NCBI RefSeq assembly: GCF_014195545.1
Contig: NZ_JACIBX010000023.1
Location: 1-35,171 of the forward strand
Source of the DNA: Limimaricola variabilis
GTDB lineage: Bacteria > Pseudomonadota > Alphaproteobacteria > Rhodobacterales > Rhodobacteraceae
Direction of reading: 5' to 3'
Length of the DNA stretch: 35,171 nt
The notes under the pieces: generated by a model
The model's database searches: none
Told to the model about the DNA's origin: nothing
What the model saw: the letters and a program-made list of their open reading frames with translations, nothing else
Translations under genes and position numbers: made by a program
Shown here: piece by piece, positions 14,186 through 23,943 of the stretch
Position numbering within the stretch: position 1 is the first letter of the stretch
Layout of the letters: every line of letters starts with the position of its first letter

Positions 14186-15535
14186 TTATCCCTGCAGCGT
14201 CTGCTCGAGCCAGTGCTCGAGCCAGTGGATGTTGTAGTCGCCCGAGAGGATGTCGGGCTCACCCAGAAGCGCGTGATGCAGCGGCACGGTGGTGTCCACG
14301 CCGTCCACGATCAGCTCGCCCAGCGCCCGGTTGAGACGCGCCAGCGCCTCGGCCCGATCCTGGCCATGCACGATCAGCTTGGCGATCAGGCTGTCGTAAT
14401 AGGGCGGGATCCGGTAGCCGTCATAGAGTGCGCTATCCATCCGCACGCCAAGACCGCCCGGCGCATGGTACTGCGTGATCCGGCCGGGGCAGGGGGCGAA
14501 GTTCGGCAGCTTCTCGGCGTTGATCCGGACTTCGATCGCGTGGCCGCGGATCTGCAGATCCTCCTGCACGAAGGACATCGGCAGGCCGGAGGCGACGCGG
14601 ATCTGCTCGCGCACCAGGTCGACGCCGAAGATCGCCTCGGTCACCGGATGCTCCACCTGCAGGCGGGTGTTCATCTCGATAAAGTAGAACTCGTCATTCT
14701 CGAACAGGAACTCGATCGTGCCGGCGCCGGCATAATTGATCTTGGCCACGGCGTCGGCGCAGACCTTGCCGATCCGATCGCGCAACTCGGGCGTGATGCA
14801 GGGGCCGGGGGCCTCTTCGAGCACTTTCTGGTGACGCCGCTGCAGCGAGCAGTCGCGCTCGCCCAGATGCACCGCACCACCCTTGCCGTCACCGAAGACC
14901 TGGATCTCGATGTGGCGCGGCGTGGTGAGGTACTTCTCGATATAGACCTCGTCATTGCCGAAGGCGGCCTTGGCCTCGGAGCGCGCGGTCTGGAAGGCGC
15001 GCTCGATCTCGGCCTCGGACTTCGCGACCTTCATGCCGCGACCGCCGCCGCCGGCGGTGGCCTTGATGATCACCGGGTAGCCGATCTCGGCGCCGACCTT
15101 CCGGGCCGCTTCGACGGACGGCACGCCGCCATCCGAGCCCGGCACGCAGGGTACGCCCAGCGCCTTCATCGTGTCCTTGGCGGTGATCTTGTCACCCATG
15201 ACACGGATGTGCTCGGCCTTGGGGCCGATGAAGGTCAGGCCGTGATCCTCGACCGCCTGCACGAAGGCGGCGTTCTCGGAAAGGAAGCCGTAGCCCGGAT
15301 GGATCGCCTGGGCGCCGGTGATCTCGCAGGCCGAGAGGATGGCCGGGAAGGAGAGATAGGATTGCGACGAAGGCGGCGGGCCGATGCAGATCGCCTCGTC
15401 GGCCATGCGGACATGCATGGCGTCCGAATCGGCGGTGGAATGGACGGCGACGGACTTGATGCCCATCTCGCGGGCCGCGCGCACGACGCGCAGGGCGATC
15501 TCGCCGCGGTTGGCGATGAGGATCTTGTCGAACAT
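14186..15535 (-). CDS. accC: Acetyl-CoA carboxylase, biotin carboxylase subunit
   Basis: This 449-residue ATP-grasp enzyme carboxylates biotin on AccB, the first step of malonyl-CoA and fatty acid synthesis. It begins [22 protein letters not shown]-grasp elements include the glycine loop [17 protein letters not shown], and the catalytic [14 protein letters not shown]. The ATG at 15535 matches the family. A GTG at 15544 overlapping the accB stop (GTGA) would add three residues and is an alternative. The C-terminus contains a 4-residue tandem duplication (HWLEHWLEQ). It forms an operon accB-accC-aat. Confidence 0.97.
   Translation of the reverse strand: MFDKILIANRGEIALRVVRAAREMGIKSVAVHSTADSDAMHVRMADEAICIGPPPSSQSYLSFPAILSACEITGAQAIHPGYGFLSENAAFVQAVEDHGLTFIGPKAEHIRVMGDKITAKDTMKALGVPCVPGSDGGVPSVEAARKVGAEIGYPVIIKATAGGGGRGMKVAKSEAEIERAFQTARSEAKAAFGNDEVYIEKYLTTPRHIEIQVFGDGKGGAVHLGERDCSLQRRHQKVLEEAPGPCITPELRDRIGKVCADAVAKINYAGAGTIEFLFENDEFYFIEMNTRLQVEHPVTEAIFGVDLVREQIRVASGLPMSFVQEDLQIRGHAIEVRINAEKLPNFAPCPGRITQYHAPGGLGVRMDSALYDGYRIPPYYDSLIAKLIVHGQDRAEALARLNRALGELIVDGVDTTVPLHHALLGEPDILSGDYNIHWLEHWLEQTLQG
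14203..14226 (-). repeat. 12-base tandem duplication in the 3' end of accC
   Basis: GCTCGAGCCAGT occurs twice in direct succession on the plus strand and encodes HWLEHWLE near the AccC C-terminus. It is in frame and adds four residues beyond the catalytic fold, so it is probably neutral. Confidence 0.8.
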
Positions 15536-15540
15536 GGGGC

Positions 15541-16038
15541 TCACTCGATGATCATCAGCGGCGCGCCGAACTCGACGGGGCTGCCGTCCTCGACGAGGAT
15601 GCGCTTGACCGTGCCGGAGCGCGGGGCGGGAATCTGGTTCATGGTCTTCATCGCCTCGATGATGAGGACCGTGTCGCCTTCCTTGACCTGGGCGCCGGGG
15701 GTGACGAAGGCGGGCGAGCCGGGCTCGGCCTGCAGATAGGCGGTGCCGACCATCGGCGAGGTGACGGCACCCGGATGGCTCGCGGGGTCTTCGTTGGCCG
15801 CGGCAGCGGGGACGGCAGCCGGGCTGGGGGCCGCGGCAGCCATCGGCGCGGGATGGCTCTGCTGCGGCATGGCGACCTGCTGGACCACTTCGCGGGCGCG
15901 GCTGACGCGGACGTTCAGGCTGTCATTCTCGCCGTAGTCGCGCTTCACCTGAAGTTCGGTCAGGTCGTTCTGGTTCAGCAGTTCCGCCAGCGCGCGGATG
16001 AAGCTGACATCGCTGTCGTGGCTGGTCTTGTCGCTCAT
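15541..16038 (-). CDS. accB: Acetyl-CoA carboxylase, biotin carboxyl carrier protein
   Basis: This 165-residue carrier has an N-terminal helix region (about 8-35), an alanine/proline-rich flexible linker (about 58-88) and a biotinyl domain (about 88-165). The biotin is attached to K131 in [10 protein letters not shown], the standard site. It shuttles carboxybiotin from AccC to the carboxyltransferase. The gene starts at the ATG at 16038 and ends just before accC. The 110 bases upstream show no recognised promoter, though a distant, imperfect GGAAC site is present. Confidence 0.97.
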   Translation of the reverse strand: MSDKTSHDSDVSFIRALAELLNQNDLTELQVKRDYGENDSLNVRVSRAREVVQQVAMPQQSHPAPMAAAAPSPAAVPAAAANEDPASHPGAVTSPMVGTAYLQAEPGSPAFVTPGAQVKEGDTVLIIEAMKTMNQIPAPRSGTVKRILVEDGSPVEFGAPLMIIE

Positions 16039-16148
16039 AGCTCTGGGCCCCTCGTATCACGCCCGTCCGGGCTGCAGTTCCGGGGGCTTATACGCCGGTT
16101 CGCTGGGCGAGGAAAGCAGCCGCGACCTATGCCGGGCCAGCCCCTGCG

Positions 16149-16607
16149 TCAGTCGGGCGCGGGGGGCGTCCGGGGATCGGCATGCACCTCCGCAGGCGGC
16201 TCCCGGTCCGCCGCCACGGGGGCGGGTGGCACTTCCGGAAGCGCGGCGCCGTCGTCCGGCGCGGTCCGCTCTGCTGTAGCCTCGGCTTCGGCAAGGCGCG
16301 CCGCCTCCGCCTCCCGGCGGGCTTCCGCGCTTTCGGCATCGGGCAGGATGGCCACGCCCCAGGGTTTGAGCGCCCGCTCGGGCGAGTAATCCTGCGCGGG
16401 GGAGCCTCCCGCCATCAGGCCTGCCTGCACCAGCCCGATGCTGCTCTGATCCGGCGGTCGCGGGGAGATGGGCGCGGGCGCCGCCGTCCGGGTGACGGGC
16501 GGCACGTCGCGACGCGGACGCGCGGCAGAGACCTCGCCGGTCCGCTCGGGTTGGCCGACCGCGAACACCGGGGCCGAATACGGGGAAATCGGTCTGAACG
16601 AATCCAT
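16149..16607 (-). CDS. Unrecognised proline/alanine-rich protein
   Basis: This 152-residue protein has no family I recognise. The first 20 residues (MDSFRPISPYSAPVFAVGQP) are moderately hydrophobic but not a signal peptide. The centre contains VQAGLMAGG and ALKPWGVAILPD, the best candidates for a conserved core. The region about 95-120 (SAEARREAEAARLAEAEATA) is a charged alanine-rich helix or coiled coil, and the end is proline-rich and probably disordered. The ATG at 16607 has a GGGAG site 6 bases away, within a small hairpin. It lies between the acs terminator and accB on the same strand. Codon and base use fit the neighbours. Confidence 0.6.
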   Translation of the reverse strand: MDSFRPISPYSAPVFAVGQPERTGEVSAARPRRDVPPVTRTAAPAPISPRPPDQSSIGLVQAGLMAGGSPAQDYSPERALKPWGVAILPDAESAEARREAEAARLAEAEATAERTAPDDGAALPEVPPAPVAADREPPAEVHADPRTPPAPD

Positions 16608-16612
16608 CAAAA

Positions 16613-16629
16613 GCTCCCGAATCAGGAGC
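16613..16629 (-). promoter_or_regulatory. Small hairpin covering a ribosome binding site
   Basis: On the minus strand GCTCC and GGAGC pair (5 base pairs, 7-base loop) and are followed by TTTT, then the ATG at 16607. The right arm contains the GGGAG ribosome binding site of the unrecognised gene. It can be read as a weak terminator downstream of acs or as a translational control element. Confidence 0.3.
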
Positions 16630-16678
16630 CCCCACCATGGCCGAGCATGAAGGCAATCTGTTGACCAAACGTAAGGCA

Positions 16679-16714
16679 GGCGGCAGGGGACCTGTCGAAC
16701 GGGCCCCCGCCGCC
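16679..16714 (-). terminator. Hairpin after acs
   Basis: Arms 16704-16714 and 16679-16689 are 11 bases with one mismatch, enclosing a 14-base loop. It begins 5 bases after the acs stop codon in the direction of transcription and probably ends the importer-acs transcript. No T run follows. Confidence 0.55.
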
Positions 16715-16718
16715 TCTT

Positions 16719-18683
16719 TCAGCCGCGATTCATGCGGTTGGCGATGAGATCTTCTACCACCAGTGGCTCGGCCAGGGTCGAGGTGTCGCCCAGGCTGCCG
16801 TAGTCGTTCTCTGCGATCTTGCGCAGGATGCGGCGCATGATCTTGCCCGAACGGGTCTTCGGCAGGCCGGGGGCCCACTGGATGCAGTCGGGCTTGGCGA
16901 TCGGGCCGATCTCCTTCCGGACCCAGTTCTCGAGCTCGCGCCGCAACTCGTCGGTGGCCTCGATCCCTTCCATCAGCGTGACATAGGCATAGATGCCCTG
17001 ACCCTTCACCTCGTGCGGGTAGCCGACCACGGCGGCCTCTGAGACCGCCTTGTGCGCCACCAGCGCGCTCTCGACCTCGGCGGTGCCCATCCGGTGGCCG
17101 GAAACGTTGATCACGTCATCCACGCGCCCGGTGATCCAGTAGTAACCGTCGGCGTCACGGCGGCAGCCGTCGCCAGAGAAGTAGTAGCCCTTGTACTGCG
17201 AGAAGTAGGTCTGCTCGAAGCGGTCGTGATCGCCCCAGATGGTGCGCATCTGCCCCGGCCAGCTGTCGGCGATGGCGAGCACGCCCTCGGCTTCGGTCTC
17301 CTCGATCACCGCACCCGATTGCGGGTCGAGCACGACCGGCTGCACGCCGAAGAAGGGCAGGGTGGCCGAGCCGGGCTTGGTCGCGATCGCGCCCGGCAGG
17401 GAGGTGATCATGTGACCGCCGGTCTCGGTCTGCCACCAAGTGTCGACGATCGGCACGCGGCCCTTGCCGATGACCCGGTCGTACCACTCCCACGCCTCGG
17501 GGTTGATCGGCTCGCCCACCGTGCCCAGCACCTTGAGCGACGACAGATCGCAGCCCTCGGCCCATTGCTCGCCTTTGCCCATCAGGGCGCGGATTGCGGT
17601 GGGCGCGGTGTAGAACTGGTTCACCTTGTGCTTTTCGCAGACCTTCCAGAAGCGCGAGGCATCGGGATAGGTCGGGACGCCCTCGAACATCAGCGTGGTC
17701 GCGCCGTTGGCCAGCGGGCCATAGACGATATAGCTGTGCCCGGTCACCCAGCCGACATCTGCCGTGCACCAATAGACGTCGCCGTCATGGTAATCGAAGA
17801 CGTATTGATGCGTCAGCGCGGCATAGGCCAGGTAGCCGCCGGTGGTGTGCACCACGCCCTTCGGCTGACCGGTCGAGCCGGAGGTGTAGAGGATGAAGAG
17901 CGGATCCTCCGCGCCCATCTCCTCGGCCGGGCAGTCTTCGGAGACGCCGTCCTCCATCTCGTGCAGCCAGTGGTCGCGGCCCTCGACCATCTCGACCGCG
18001 CCCCTGGTGCGCTTGACGACGAGCATCTGCGTGCCTTCGGGGCATTTCTCGAAGGCCTTGTCGGCATTGGTCTTGAGCGGGGTGTTGCGGCCGCCGCGCG
18101 GCGCCTCGTCGGCAGTGATCACCACCTTGGCGTCGCAGCCGGTGACGCGGGCCGAGAGCGCATCGGGCGAGAAGCCCGCGAAGACCACCGAATGGATCGC
18201 GCCGATCCGCGCGCTGGCGAGCATCGCATAGGCCGCCTCGGGGATCATCGGCATGTAGATGACGACGCGATCGCCCTTTTTCACGCCCATCTTCTTGAGT
18301 ACGTTGGCGAACTTGCAGACCTGCGTGTGCAGCTGCCGGTAGCTGATGTGCTGCGCCTCGGCCTGCGGGTCGTCCGGCTCCCAAATGATCGCGGTCTGAT
18401 TGCCGCGCGTAGCGAGGTGCCGGTCGATGCAGTTCTGCGCGACGTTGAGTGTGCCGTCCGCGAACCAGTTGATCGCGACCCGGCCCAGCGTGAAGTCGGT
18501 GTTCTTGACCTTGGAATAGGGCTTGATCCAGTCGAGCCGTTTGCCCTGCTCGCCCCAGAACGCGTCGGGGTCGTTCACCGATTGGGCATAGAGCCGGTCA
18601 TAGCCGGCGCGATCGATATGGGCGCGGGCGCGCACCTCCTCATTCGGCTCGTGAAGCTGCGGTGTCATGAGCTGATCCTTCAT
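16719..18683 (-). CDS. acs: Acetate--CoA ligase (acetyl-CoA synthetase)
   Basis: This 654-residue cytoplasmic enzyme activates acetate to acetyl-CoA through acetyl-AMP; related short acids can also be used. ANL-superfamily motifs are the phosphate loop [40 protein letters not shown], and the C-terminal [15 protein letters not shown] with the catalytic lysine that is commonly controlled by acetylation. The ATG at 18683 has a good site (GAGGGAGAGA); an in-frame ATG five codons later is an alternative. It follows 14 bases after the last gene of an ABC importer on the same strand, so import and activation are probably cotranscribed. Length is standard for Acs. Confidence 0.96.
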   Translation of the reverse strand: MKDQLMTPQLHEPNEEVRARAHIDRAGYDRLYAQSVNDPDAFWGEQGKRLDWIKPYSKVKNTDFTLGRVAINWFADGTLNVAQNCIDRHLATRGNQTAIIWEPDDPQAEAQHISYRQLHTQVCKFANVLKKMGVKKGDRVVIYMPMIPEAAYAMLASARIGAIHSVVFAGFSPDALSARVTGCDAKVVITADEAPRGGRNTPLKTNADKAFEKCPEGTQMLVVKRTRGAVEMVEGRDHWLHEMEDGVSEDCPAEEMGAEDPLFILYTSGSTGQPKGVVHTTGGYLAYAALTHQYVFDYHDGDVYWCTADVGWVTGHSYIVYGPLANGATTLMFEGVPTYPDASRFWKVCEKHKVNQFYTAPTAIRALMGKGEQWAEGCDLSSLKVLGTVGEPINPEAWEWYDRVIGKGRVPIVDTWWQTETGGHMITSLPGAIATKPGSATLPFFGVQPVVLDPQSGAVIEETEAEGVLAIADSWPGQMRTIWGDHDRFEQTYFSQYKGYYFSGDGCRRDADGYYWITGRVDDVINVSGHRMGTAEVESALVAHKAVSEAAVVGYPHEVKGQGIYAYVTLMEGIEATDELRRELENWVRKEIGPIAKPDCIQWAPGLPKTRSGKIMRRILRKIAENDYGSLGDTSTLAEPLVVEDLIANRMNRG

Positions 18684-18697
18684 TCTCTCCCTCGTGC

Positions 18698-19453
18698 TCA
18701 GATCGCGAGGTAGCGCTGCCGCAATGCCTCGTCCTCGAGCACCTCCTGTGCCGATCCGTCATAGACCACCGAGCCGGTGTCAAGGATCACGGCCCGGTCA
18801 GCGAGCTTGAGCGCGGCGACCGCGTTCTGCTCCACGATGATCGTGGTAATTCCCTGATCGCGGATGATGTTCAGCGTCTTGGCAATTTCCTGCACGATCA
18901 CGGGAGCGAGACCTTCGTAGGGTTCGTCGAGCAGCAGAACCTTGATGTCGCGCGCCAGCGCCCGGGCGATGGCCAGCATCTGCTGCTCTCCGCCCGACAG
19001 CGTGACGCCTTCTTGCTTGCGGCGCTCCTTGAGCCGGGGGAACAGCCCGTAGATCCGCTCCAGGGACCAACCTACGGGGGGAGCGATCTGCGCCAGCTGC
19101 AGGTTCTCCTCGACGGTGAGGCCGGGGATGATGCGGCGATCCTCGGGCACCAGCGCGATGCCGTTGGATGCCGCCTCATGCGCCTTCATCTTGTGCAGCG
19201 GCTTGTGGTCGAGCCAGATCTCGCCATGCCGGAGCGCCGGGTTGTCGAGCCGGGCAATGGTCCGGAGCGTCGAGGTCTTGCCCGCGCCGTTGCGGCCCAG
19301 CAGCGCCAGGATCTCGCCCTCGTGGATGTCGAAGCTGACCCCCTGCACGATGTAGCTCTCGCCGTAATAGGCCTGGATGTCCCAGACGGAGAGAAACTTG
19401 GGGTGGGTCGCGGCGCTGTTGCGGTCGCGGTCGAATGTCGCTGTCTCGTTCAT
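18698..19453 (-). CDS. HAAT-type ABC transporter ATP-binding protein (LivF-like)
   Basis: This 251-residue ATPase is one of two that power the importer encoded upstream. It has Walker A GRNGAGKT, signature LSGGEQQML, Walker [14 protein letters not shown], and a late histidine-switch region in VEQN. The N-terminal about 25 residues ([20 protein letters not shown]) are an extension beyond the usual LivF start. The ATG at 19453 follows GGGAGA and lies 16 bases after the stop of the LivG-like gene. It is most similar in layout to branched-chain amino acid, urea or amide importers, but the operon partner acs suggests another substrate. Confidence 0.93.
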   Translation of the reverse strand: MNETATFDRDRNSAATHPKFLSVWDIQAYYGESYIVQGVSFDIHEGEILALLGRNGAGKTSTLRTIARLDNPALRHGEIWLDHKPLHKMKAHEAASNGIALVPEDRRIIPGLTVEENLQLAQIAPPVGWSLERIYGLFPRLKERRKQEGVTLSGGEQQMLAIARALARDIKVLLLDEPYEGLAPVIVQEIAKTLNIIRDQGITTIIVEQNAVAALKLADRAVILDTGSVVYDGSAQEVLEDEALRQRYLAI

Positions 19454-19469
19454 CTGCGTTCTCCCGCGT

Positions 19470-20228
19470 TCAGACCTGCGCCTCGCCCAGATAGGCTTCG
19501 CGCACCTTTGGGTGGCCCTTGATGTTCTCGGGCGTTTCCTCGACCAGCGGCGTACCTTGGGCCAGAACGGTGATCCGCTCGGCCAGCGAGAACACCACAT
19601 GCATGTCGTGCTCGATGATGCACATGGTGATGTCGCGCTTGGCCTTGATCTCCTTGAGCAGGTCGATGGTGTTGTTGGTGTCGGCCCGCGCCATGCCGGC
19701 CGTCGGCTCGTCGAGCAGCAGCAGCTTGGGCGACTGCACCAGGCACATCGCCATCTCGAGCCGACGCTTGTCGCCGCGCGACAGGCTCGAGGCGATCATG
19801 TTGCGCTTGTCGAGCATGTTGACGTCGGCGAGCATCGCCTCGGCCTGTTCGCGGATGTCCGCCTCCTTGCGCACCGTCTCGTAGGCGTGCAGCCGGAACG
19901 CCCCGTCGCGCCGGGCAAAACAGGGGATCATCACGTTCTCCAGAACGCTGAGATCGGCAAAGATCTCCGGCGTCTGGAACACGCGGCTGATTCCCATCTG
20001 GTTGATCTCGTGCGGCTTGCGCCCGAGCACCGACTGCCCGTCGAACATCACCGAGCCCGAGTCCGGTATCAGCTTGCCGACGAGGCAGTTGAGCAGCGTC
20101 GACTTGCCCGCCCCGTTGGGGCCGATGATGGCGTGGACGGTGTTCTCCCGGACCGAGAGGTTGACGTCGCCCAGCGCCTGCAGGCCGCCGAAGCGCTTGT
20201 TGACGCCCTTGACTTCGAGAATGCCCAT
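19470..20228 (-). CDS. HAAT-type ABC transporter ATP-binding protein (LivG-like)
   Basis: This 252-residue ATPase is the second of the pair. It has Walker A GPNGAGKS, a divergent signature LSRGDKRRLEMAM where most ABC proteins have LSGGQ, Walker B LLLLDEPTAGMA, and the histidine switch in CIIEHDMHVVF. The presence of the ISRVFQTPEIFADLSVLENV segment is typical of LivG proteins. It begins 10 bases after the LivM-like stop and is followed by the LivF-like gene, the usual order in HAAT operons. Confidence 0.93.
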   Translation of the reverse strand: MGILEVKGVNKRFGGLQALGDVNLSVRENTVHAIIGPNGAGKSTLLNCLVGKLIPDSGSVMFDGQSVLGRKPHEINQMGISRVFQTPEIFADLSVLENVMIPCFARRDGAFRLHAYETVRKEADIREQAEAMLADVNMLDKRNMIASSLSRGDKRRLEMAMCLVQSPKLLLLDEPTAGMARADTNNTIDLLKEIKAKRDITMCIIEHDMHVVFSLAERITVLAQGTPLVEETPENIKGHPKVREAYLGEAQV

Positions 20229-20238
20229 CTCGGCCTCC

Positions 20239-21447
20239 TTATTCCGCGGCGGCGCGCTGGCGCGCGGCGTCGGATTCCACGTGGTCGGCGTTGCGGTCGC
20301 GGCGGCGGAACAGGCGTCCCGTGCGCTGCGCGCCCTCGACGAGGCCGCCCGGCAGGAAGATCACGACCAGCATGAACATGATGCCCAGCGTCAGGTGCCA
20401 GCCCTTGCCGATGAAGGGGTGGATGACCGTCACCATGAAGTTCTCCAGCCCGTCGGGCATGAAGGCGAACCACTGGTGCAGGATGCCGTCGTTGATCTTC
20501 GAGAAGATGTTCTCGAAGTATTTGATGAAGCCGGCACCGAGGACCGGCCCGATCAGCGTGCCGGCGCCGCCGAGGATGGTCATCAGCACCACCTCGCCCG
20601 AGGCGGTCCACTGCATCCGGTCGGCACCCGCCAGCGGGTCCATCGCCGCCAGCAGCCCACCGGCGAGGCCGGCATACATGCCCGAGATCACGAAGGCCGC
20701 GAGCGTGTAGGGCCGCGAGTTCAGCCCGGTGTAGTTCATCCGCTGCTGGTTGGATTTCACCGCGCGCAGCATCATGCCGAAGGGCGAGCGGAAGATGCGG
20801 ACCGAGAGGTAAAAGGCGATGAGCATCAGCAGCGCGCAGAAGTAATAGCCGACCGAGAAATCCCAGGTCCACGGGCCGACATAGAGCGTGGTGGTGTCGC
20901 GCATCTCGGCGCCGAAGAGCGAGGTGACGGGCAGCCCGCCGCTCGAAGCGCCGTCGAGGATGCGCGGATCCGAGAGCGTCAGCTGCAGGCCGGTCTCGCC
21001 ATTGGTGACCGGGGTCAGCACCGAGTAGGCGAGGTTGTAGCTCATCTGCGCGAAGGCCAGCGTCAGGATCGAGAAATAGATGCCCGAGCGGCGCAGGCTG
21101 ACGAAACCGATCACCAGCGCGAACAGCCCGGCCATGATGATCGACAAGAGGATCGCCGGGATCACGTTCATCGACAGCAGCTTGAACATCCAGACGGCGG
21201 AGTAGGAGCCGATCCCCAGGAACGCGGCGTGGCCGAAGGAGAGGTAGCCGGTGAGGCCGAACAGGATGTTGAAGCCGATCGCGAAAATCCCGAAGATCAC
21301 GAAGCGCTGCATCAGGTCGGGATAGCCCGCGTTGAACTGCGCCAGCGCCGACCCGGCCGGGAAGGGGTTGAGGATGATCGGGGCGAGCAGGGTGATGAAG
21401 GCCACCGCGAACATCAGGAGTGTGTCTTTGCGCTCAAGTCCGAGCAT
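20239..21447 (-). CDS. HAAT-type ABC transporter permease (LivM-like)
   Basis: This 402-residue inner-membrane permease has about nine to ten hydrophobic segments. The LivM signature [20 protein letters not shown] lies near residue 65, and the ATPase-contact helix region is near [18 protein letters not shown]. The charged C-terminal tail of about 35 residues (arginine-rich) is long for the family. It pairs with the LivH-like permease, whose stop is 3 bases upstream, to form the channel. Confidence 0.93.
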   Translation of the reverse strand: MLGLERKDTLLMFAVAFITLLAPIILNPFPAGSALAQFNAGYPDLMQRFVIFGIFAIGFNILFGLTGYLSFGHAAFLGIGSYSAVWMFKLLSMNVIPAILLSIIMAGLFALVIGFVSLRRSGIYFSILTLAFAQMSYNLAYSVLTPVTNGETGLQLTLSDPRILDGASSGGLPVTSLFGAEMRDTTTLYVGPWTWDFSVGYYFCALLMLIAFYLSVRIFRSPFGMMLRAVKSNQQRMNYTGLNSRPYTLAAFVISGMYAGLAGGLLAAMDPLAGADRMQWTASGEVVLMTILGGAGTLIGPVLGAGFIKYFENIFSKINDGILHQWFAFMPDGLENFMVTVIHPFIGKGWHLTLGIMFMLVVIFLPGGLVEGAQRTGRLFRRRDRNADHVESDAARQRAAAE

Positions 21448-21450
21448 GGC

Positions 21451-22482
21451 TTAGTCCTCCATCACGCCGCGCCGGCCCATCAGGCCGCGGGGGCGCGTCA
21501 GCAGAATGACGATGGCGACCAGGTAGATGATGATCTGGTCGATGCCCGGCAGCAGCGACTTGACCTCGTTCATCGAGGCAAAGCTCTGCAGGATACCGAG
21601 CAGGAACCCGGCCAGCACAGCGCCAGGCAGCGAGCCCATGCCGCCGACCACGACGACCACGAAGCTCAGCACCAGGAAGTCCATGCCCATGTGGTAGTTC
21701 GGGCTGAGGATCGGCGTGTACATCACCCCCGCGAGGCCGGCGACGGCGGCCGCGAGGCCGAACATCAGCGTGAACCGCTTGTCGATGTCGATGCCCAGGA
21801 GCCCCACCGTCTCGCGGTCGGCCATGCCGGCGCGCACCACCATCCCGAAGGTGGTGAACTGCAGGAAGGCGAAGACGCCGGTGATGATGGTCCCGGCGAA
21901 GAAGAAATAGACTAGCCGCCAGTAGGGGTAGATGATGGTGAAGGGGTCGAAGCCCAGCCAGACGCCGATGTCGAGGCTGCCGCGGAACGCGCTGGGCGCG
22001 GGCGTCGGGATCGGGTTGGCGCCGTAGAAATACTTGATGATCTCCTGCAGCACGATGGCGAGGCCGAAGGTCACGAGGATCTGGTCGGAATGGGGGCGCT
22101 TGTAGAAGTGCTTGATCAGGCCGCGCTCCATCACGAAGCCGACCAGCACCATGACCGGGATCGCCAGCACGATCGCCAATGGCACCGCCCAGTCGACGAT
22201 GGCGGCGCCGATCTCGGGGCCGAACCAGTTCTCCACATAGGGGGTCTGGACCTTCAGCGGGTTGCCGAGGAAGTCGGTGCGCTCGGGGTCGATGGTGGTG
22301 ACGCTGATGGTCAGAATCTTCTGCAGCGTCACGGCGCAGAAGGCGCCGATCATGAACAGCGCGCCATGCGCGAAGTTCACCACGCCCAGCGTGCCGAAGA
22401 TGAGGGTGAGGCCCAGCGCGATCAGCGCGTAGGCCGATCCCTTGTCGAGCCCGTTCAGGATCTGGATGAGTATGGCGTCCAT
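21451..22482 (-). CDS. HAAT-type ABC transporter permease (LivH-like)
   Basis: This 343-residue inner-membrane permease has about eight hydrophobic segments. It carries the LivH signature ALIALGLTLIFGTLGVVNFA near residue 20 and GGMGSLPGAVLAGFLLGILQ near residue 280. Residues about 55-85 form a soluble loop (TTIDPERTDFLGNPLKVQTP) longer than in LivH. The ATG at 22482 has GGGGA upstream; an in-frame extension to 22569 overlaps hairpins and does not fit. The 117-base gap to the binding-protein gene holds two stable hairpins. Confidence 0.92.
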   Translation of the reverse strand: MDAILIQILNGLDKGSAYALIALGLTLIFGTLGVVNFAHGALFMIGAFCAVTLQKILTISVTTIDPERTDFLGNPLKVQTPYVENWFGPEIGAAIVDWAVPLAIVLAIPVMVLVGFVMERGLIKHFYKRPHSDQILVTFGLAIVLQEIIKYFYGANPIPTPAPSAFRGSLDIGVWLGFDPFTIIYPYWRLVYFFFAGTIITGVFAFLQFTTFGMVVRAGMADRETVGLLGIDIDKRFTLMFGLAAAVAGLAGVMYTPILSPNYHMGMDFLVLSFVVVVVGGMGSLPGAVLAGFLLGILQSFASMNEVKSLLPGIDQIIIYLVAIVILLTRPRGLMGRRGVMED

Positions 22483-22523
22483 GGTCCCCGTCCGTATGTG
22501 AGGATGGTCAAGCCGCCCCGGAT

Positions 22524-22546
22524 CGCGCGCCCGGCATGGGCGCGCG
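22524..22546 (-). promoter_or_regulatory. Intra-operon hairpin, upstream of the LivH-like gene
   Basis: CGCGCGCCC (22524-22532) and GGGCGCGCG (22538-22546) form a perfect 9-base-pair stem with a GGCAT loop. It lies between the binding-protein and first permease genes and is probably an mRNA stabiliser or partial terminator that keeps binding-protein expression above permease expression. Confidence 0.6.
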
Positions 22547-22555
22547 TCGGGAGGG

Positions 22556-22580
22556 GCCGGTCGCGACATGCGCGACCGGC
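22556..22580 (-). promoter_or_regulatory. Second intra-operon hairpin, after the binding-protein gene
   Basis: GCCGGTCGCG (22556-22565) and CGCGACCGGC (22571-22580) form a perfect 10-base-pair stem with an ACATG loop, 19 bases after the binding-protein stop. Together with the hairpin at 22524-22546 it forms a tandem structure typical of operons in which the binding protein is made in excess. Confidence 0.65.
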
Positions 22581-22599
22581 GGTCTCGGGTGGTGACGCC

Positions 22600-23943
22600 T
22601 CAGGCGCCCGGGTTGCACTCGCCCAGCGCGCCGCCGGCGAACATCGGGTGGTCTGCCGCGTAGGTGACCTGCTCGGTCGGCGTGACCTCGACGATCTCCA
22701 CGAGATGGAACTCGTCCTGCGGGTTCTCGGCGCCCTTCACCACGACCACGTCCTTGAAGCACTGGTGGTCGTCGGCGCGGTAGAGCGTCGGGCCGTTGCC
22801 GAGCCCGTCGAACTCGTAGCCCTCCAGCGCCTCGACCACCGCGCAGGGGTTGAAGTCGCCGGCCCGCGCCACCGCGTCCGCATAGAGCAGCGTCTGCACG
22901 TAGCAGGTATGCGCGGCCTGCGAGGGCGGGAAGCCGTACTTCTCGCCGAAGCTCTTCACGAAGGCCTGGGTGCCGGCGTCCTCGAGTTTCCAGTCCCAGT
23001 TCTGCGAGCCGGGAATGCCCTTGATCGCCTGTCCCGCGCCGCGCGCCATCAGCTCGGAGTAGAGCGGCACGACGATCTGGAAGTCCTTGCCGTTGGCCTG
23101 CCGGTCACGCAGACCGAACTGCACCGCCTGGGTGAGCGAGTTCACCATGTCCCCGCCGTAGTGGTTGAGCACGAGGATGTCGGCGCCGGAGTTCAGCACT
23201 GGCGCGATGTAGGACGAGAAATCGCCCGCGCCGAGCGGCGTGCGCACCTTTTCGGTGGTCTCCCAGCCCATCGCCTCGGTCGCCGCCGCGATCGATTCCT
23301 CCTGGGTCCAGCCCCAGGTGTAGTCGGCGGTCAGGTGATAGGCGCGCCGGTCGGTGCCGTAGAGGTTCTGCAGCACCGGTGCCAGCGCCTGCGCCGACAT
23401 GTAGGCGTTGAAGAAGTGGCGGAAGCCGTTGGCCTTGCGGTCCTTGCCGGTGGTGTCGTTGGAGTGGGTGAGACCGGCCATGAAGATGACGCCGGCTTCC
23501 TGGCACAGGCCCTGCACCGCGATCGCCGTACCCGAGGACGAGCCGCCGGTGATCATCACCGCGCCGTCCTTCTGGATCATCGACTGGGCGGTGGCGCGGG
23601 CGACGTCGGATTTGGTCTGGTCGTCGCCGGTAACGTATTCGACCTTCTTGCCGAGGATGCCGGTACCGTCGAGCGCCTGGCTCGAGAAGGTCTGCAGCAT
23701 GCCGCCATCGCCGCCGCCATTGAGATGCTCGACGGCGAGTTCGAGCGCGCGCAGCTCGTCCGCACCCTCGTCGGCATAGGCGCCGGTCAGCGGCACGTTG
23801 AAGCCGAGCGTTACGGTCGAGCCGGTGGGCGCATTGGTGAAGGCGCGCGCCTGTGACGTGAAGATCGTTGGCAGCGCGAGCCCCGCACCGCCCACCGCGC
23901 CGGTCTTGAGCAAGCCGCGGCGCGAGAAGGTCTGTCGTGTCAT
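22600..23943 (-). CDS. HAAT-type ABC transporter substrate-binding protein, Tat-exported
   Basis: This 447-residue periplasmic binding protein of the branched-chain amino acid/urea/amide type. The N-terminus has a twin-arginine signal (SRRGLLK, then a hydrophobic stretch to about residue 30), so it is probably exported folded. Family features are VTLGFNVPLTGAYADEGADE, VITGGSSSGTAIAVQGLCQE, and LTADYTWGWTQEES. It has several cysteines in the mature part, which is unusual for the group. The ATG at 23943 follows a strong GGGAGGAG site. It heads the importer-acs operon and faces the XRE regulator. The substrate cannot be read from sequence; a short-chain carboxylate is inferred from context, while an amino acid, urea or amide is the family default. 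Confidence 0.93.
   Translation of the reverse strand: MTRQTFSRRGLLKTGAVGGAGLALPTIFTSQARAFTNAPTGSTVTLGFNVPLTGAYADEGADELRALELAVEHLNGGGDGGMLQTFSSQALDGTGILGKKVEYVTGDDQTKSDVARATAQSMIQKDGAVMITGGSSSGTAIAVQGLCQEAGVIFMAGLTHSNDTTGKDRKANGFRHFFNAYMSAQALAPVLQNLYGTDRRAYHLTADYTWGWTQEESIAAATEAMGWETTEKVRTPLGAGDFSSYIAPVLNSGADILVLNHYGGDMVNSLTQAVQFGLRDRQANGKDFQIVVPLYSELMARGAGQAIKGIPGSQNWDWKLEDAGTQAFVKSFGEKYGFPPSQAAHTCYVQTLLYADAVARAGDFNPCAVVEALEGYEFDGLGNGPTLYRADDHQCFKDVVVVKGAENPQDEFHLVEIVEVTPTEQVTYAADHPMFAGGALGECNPGA

Noticed and set aside
14168-15739. Long plus-strand frame opposite accC
   Set aside because: AccC is certain on the minus strand, and this frame has no domain of its own.
16076-16080. GGAAC on the minus strand before accB as an EcfG site
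   Set aside because: The downstream element reads CGTG at 15 bases spacing, a mismatch in both sequence and distance.
16637-16747. 36-codon plus-strand frame with an AGGAG site 8 bases before its ATG, opposite the end of acs
   Set aside because: The ribosome binding site is attractive, but the frame contains the acs terminator hairpin, overlaps acs antisense and has no promoter or family. It would need translation evidence.
17052-18713. Long plus-strand frame opposite acs
   Set aside because: Acs is certain. The antisense translation is low-information and typical of GC-rich shadows.
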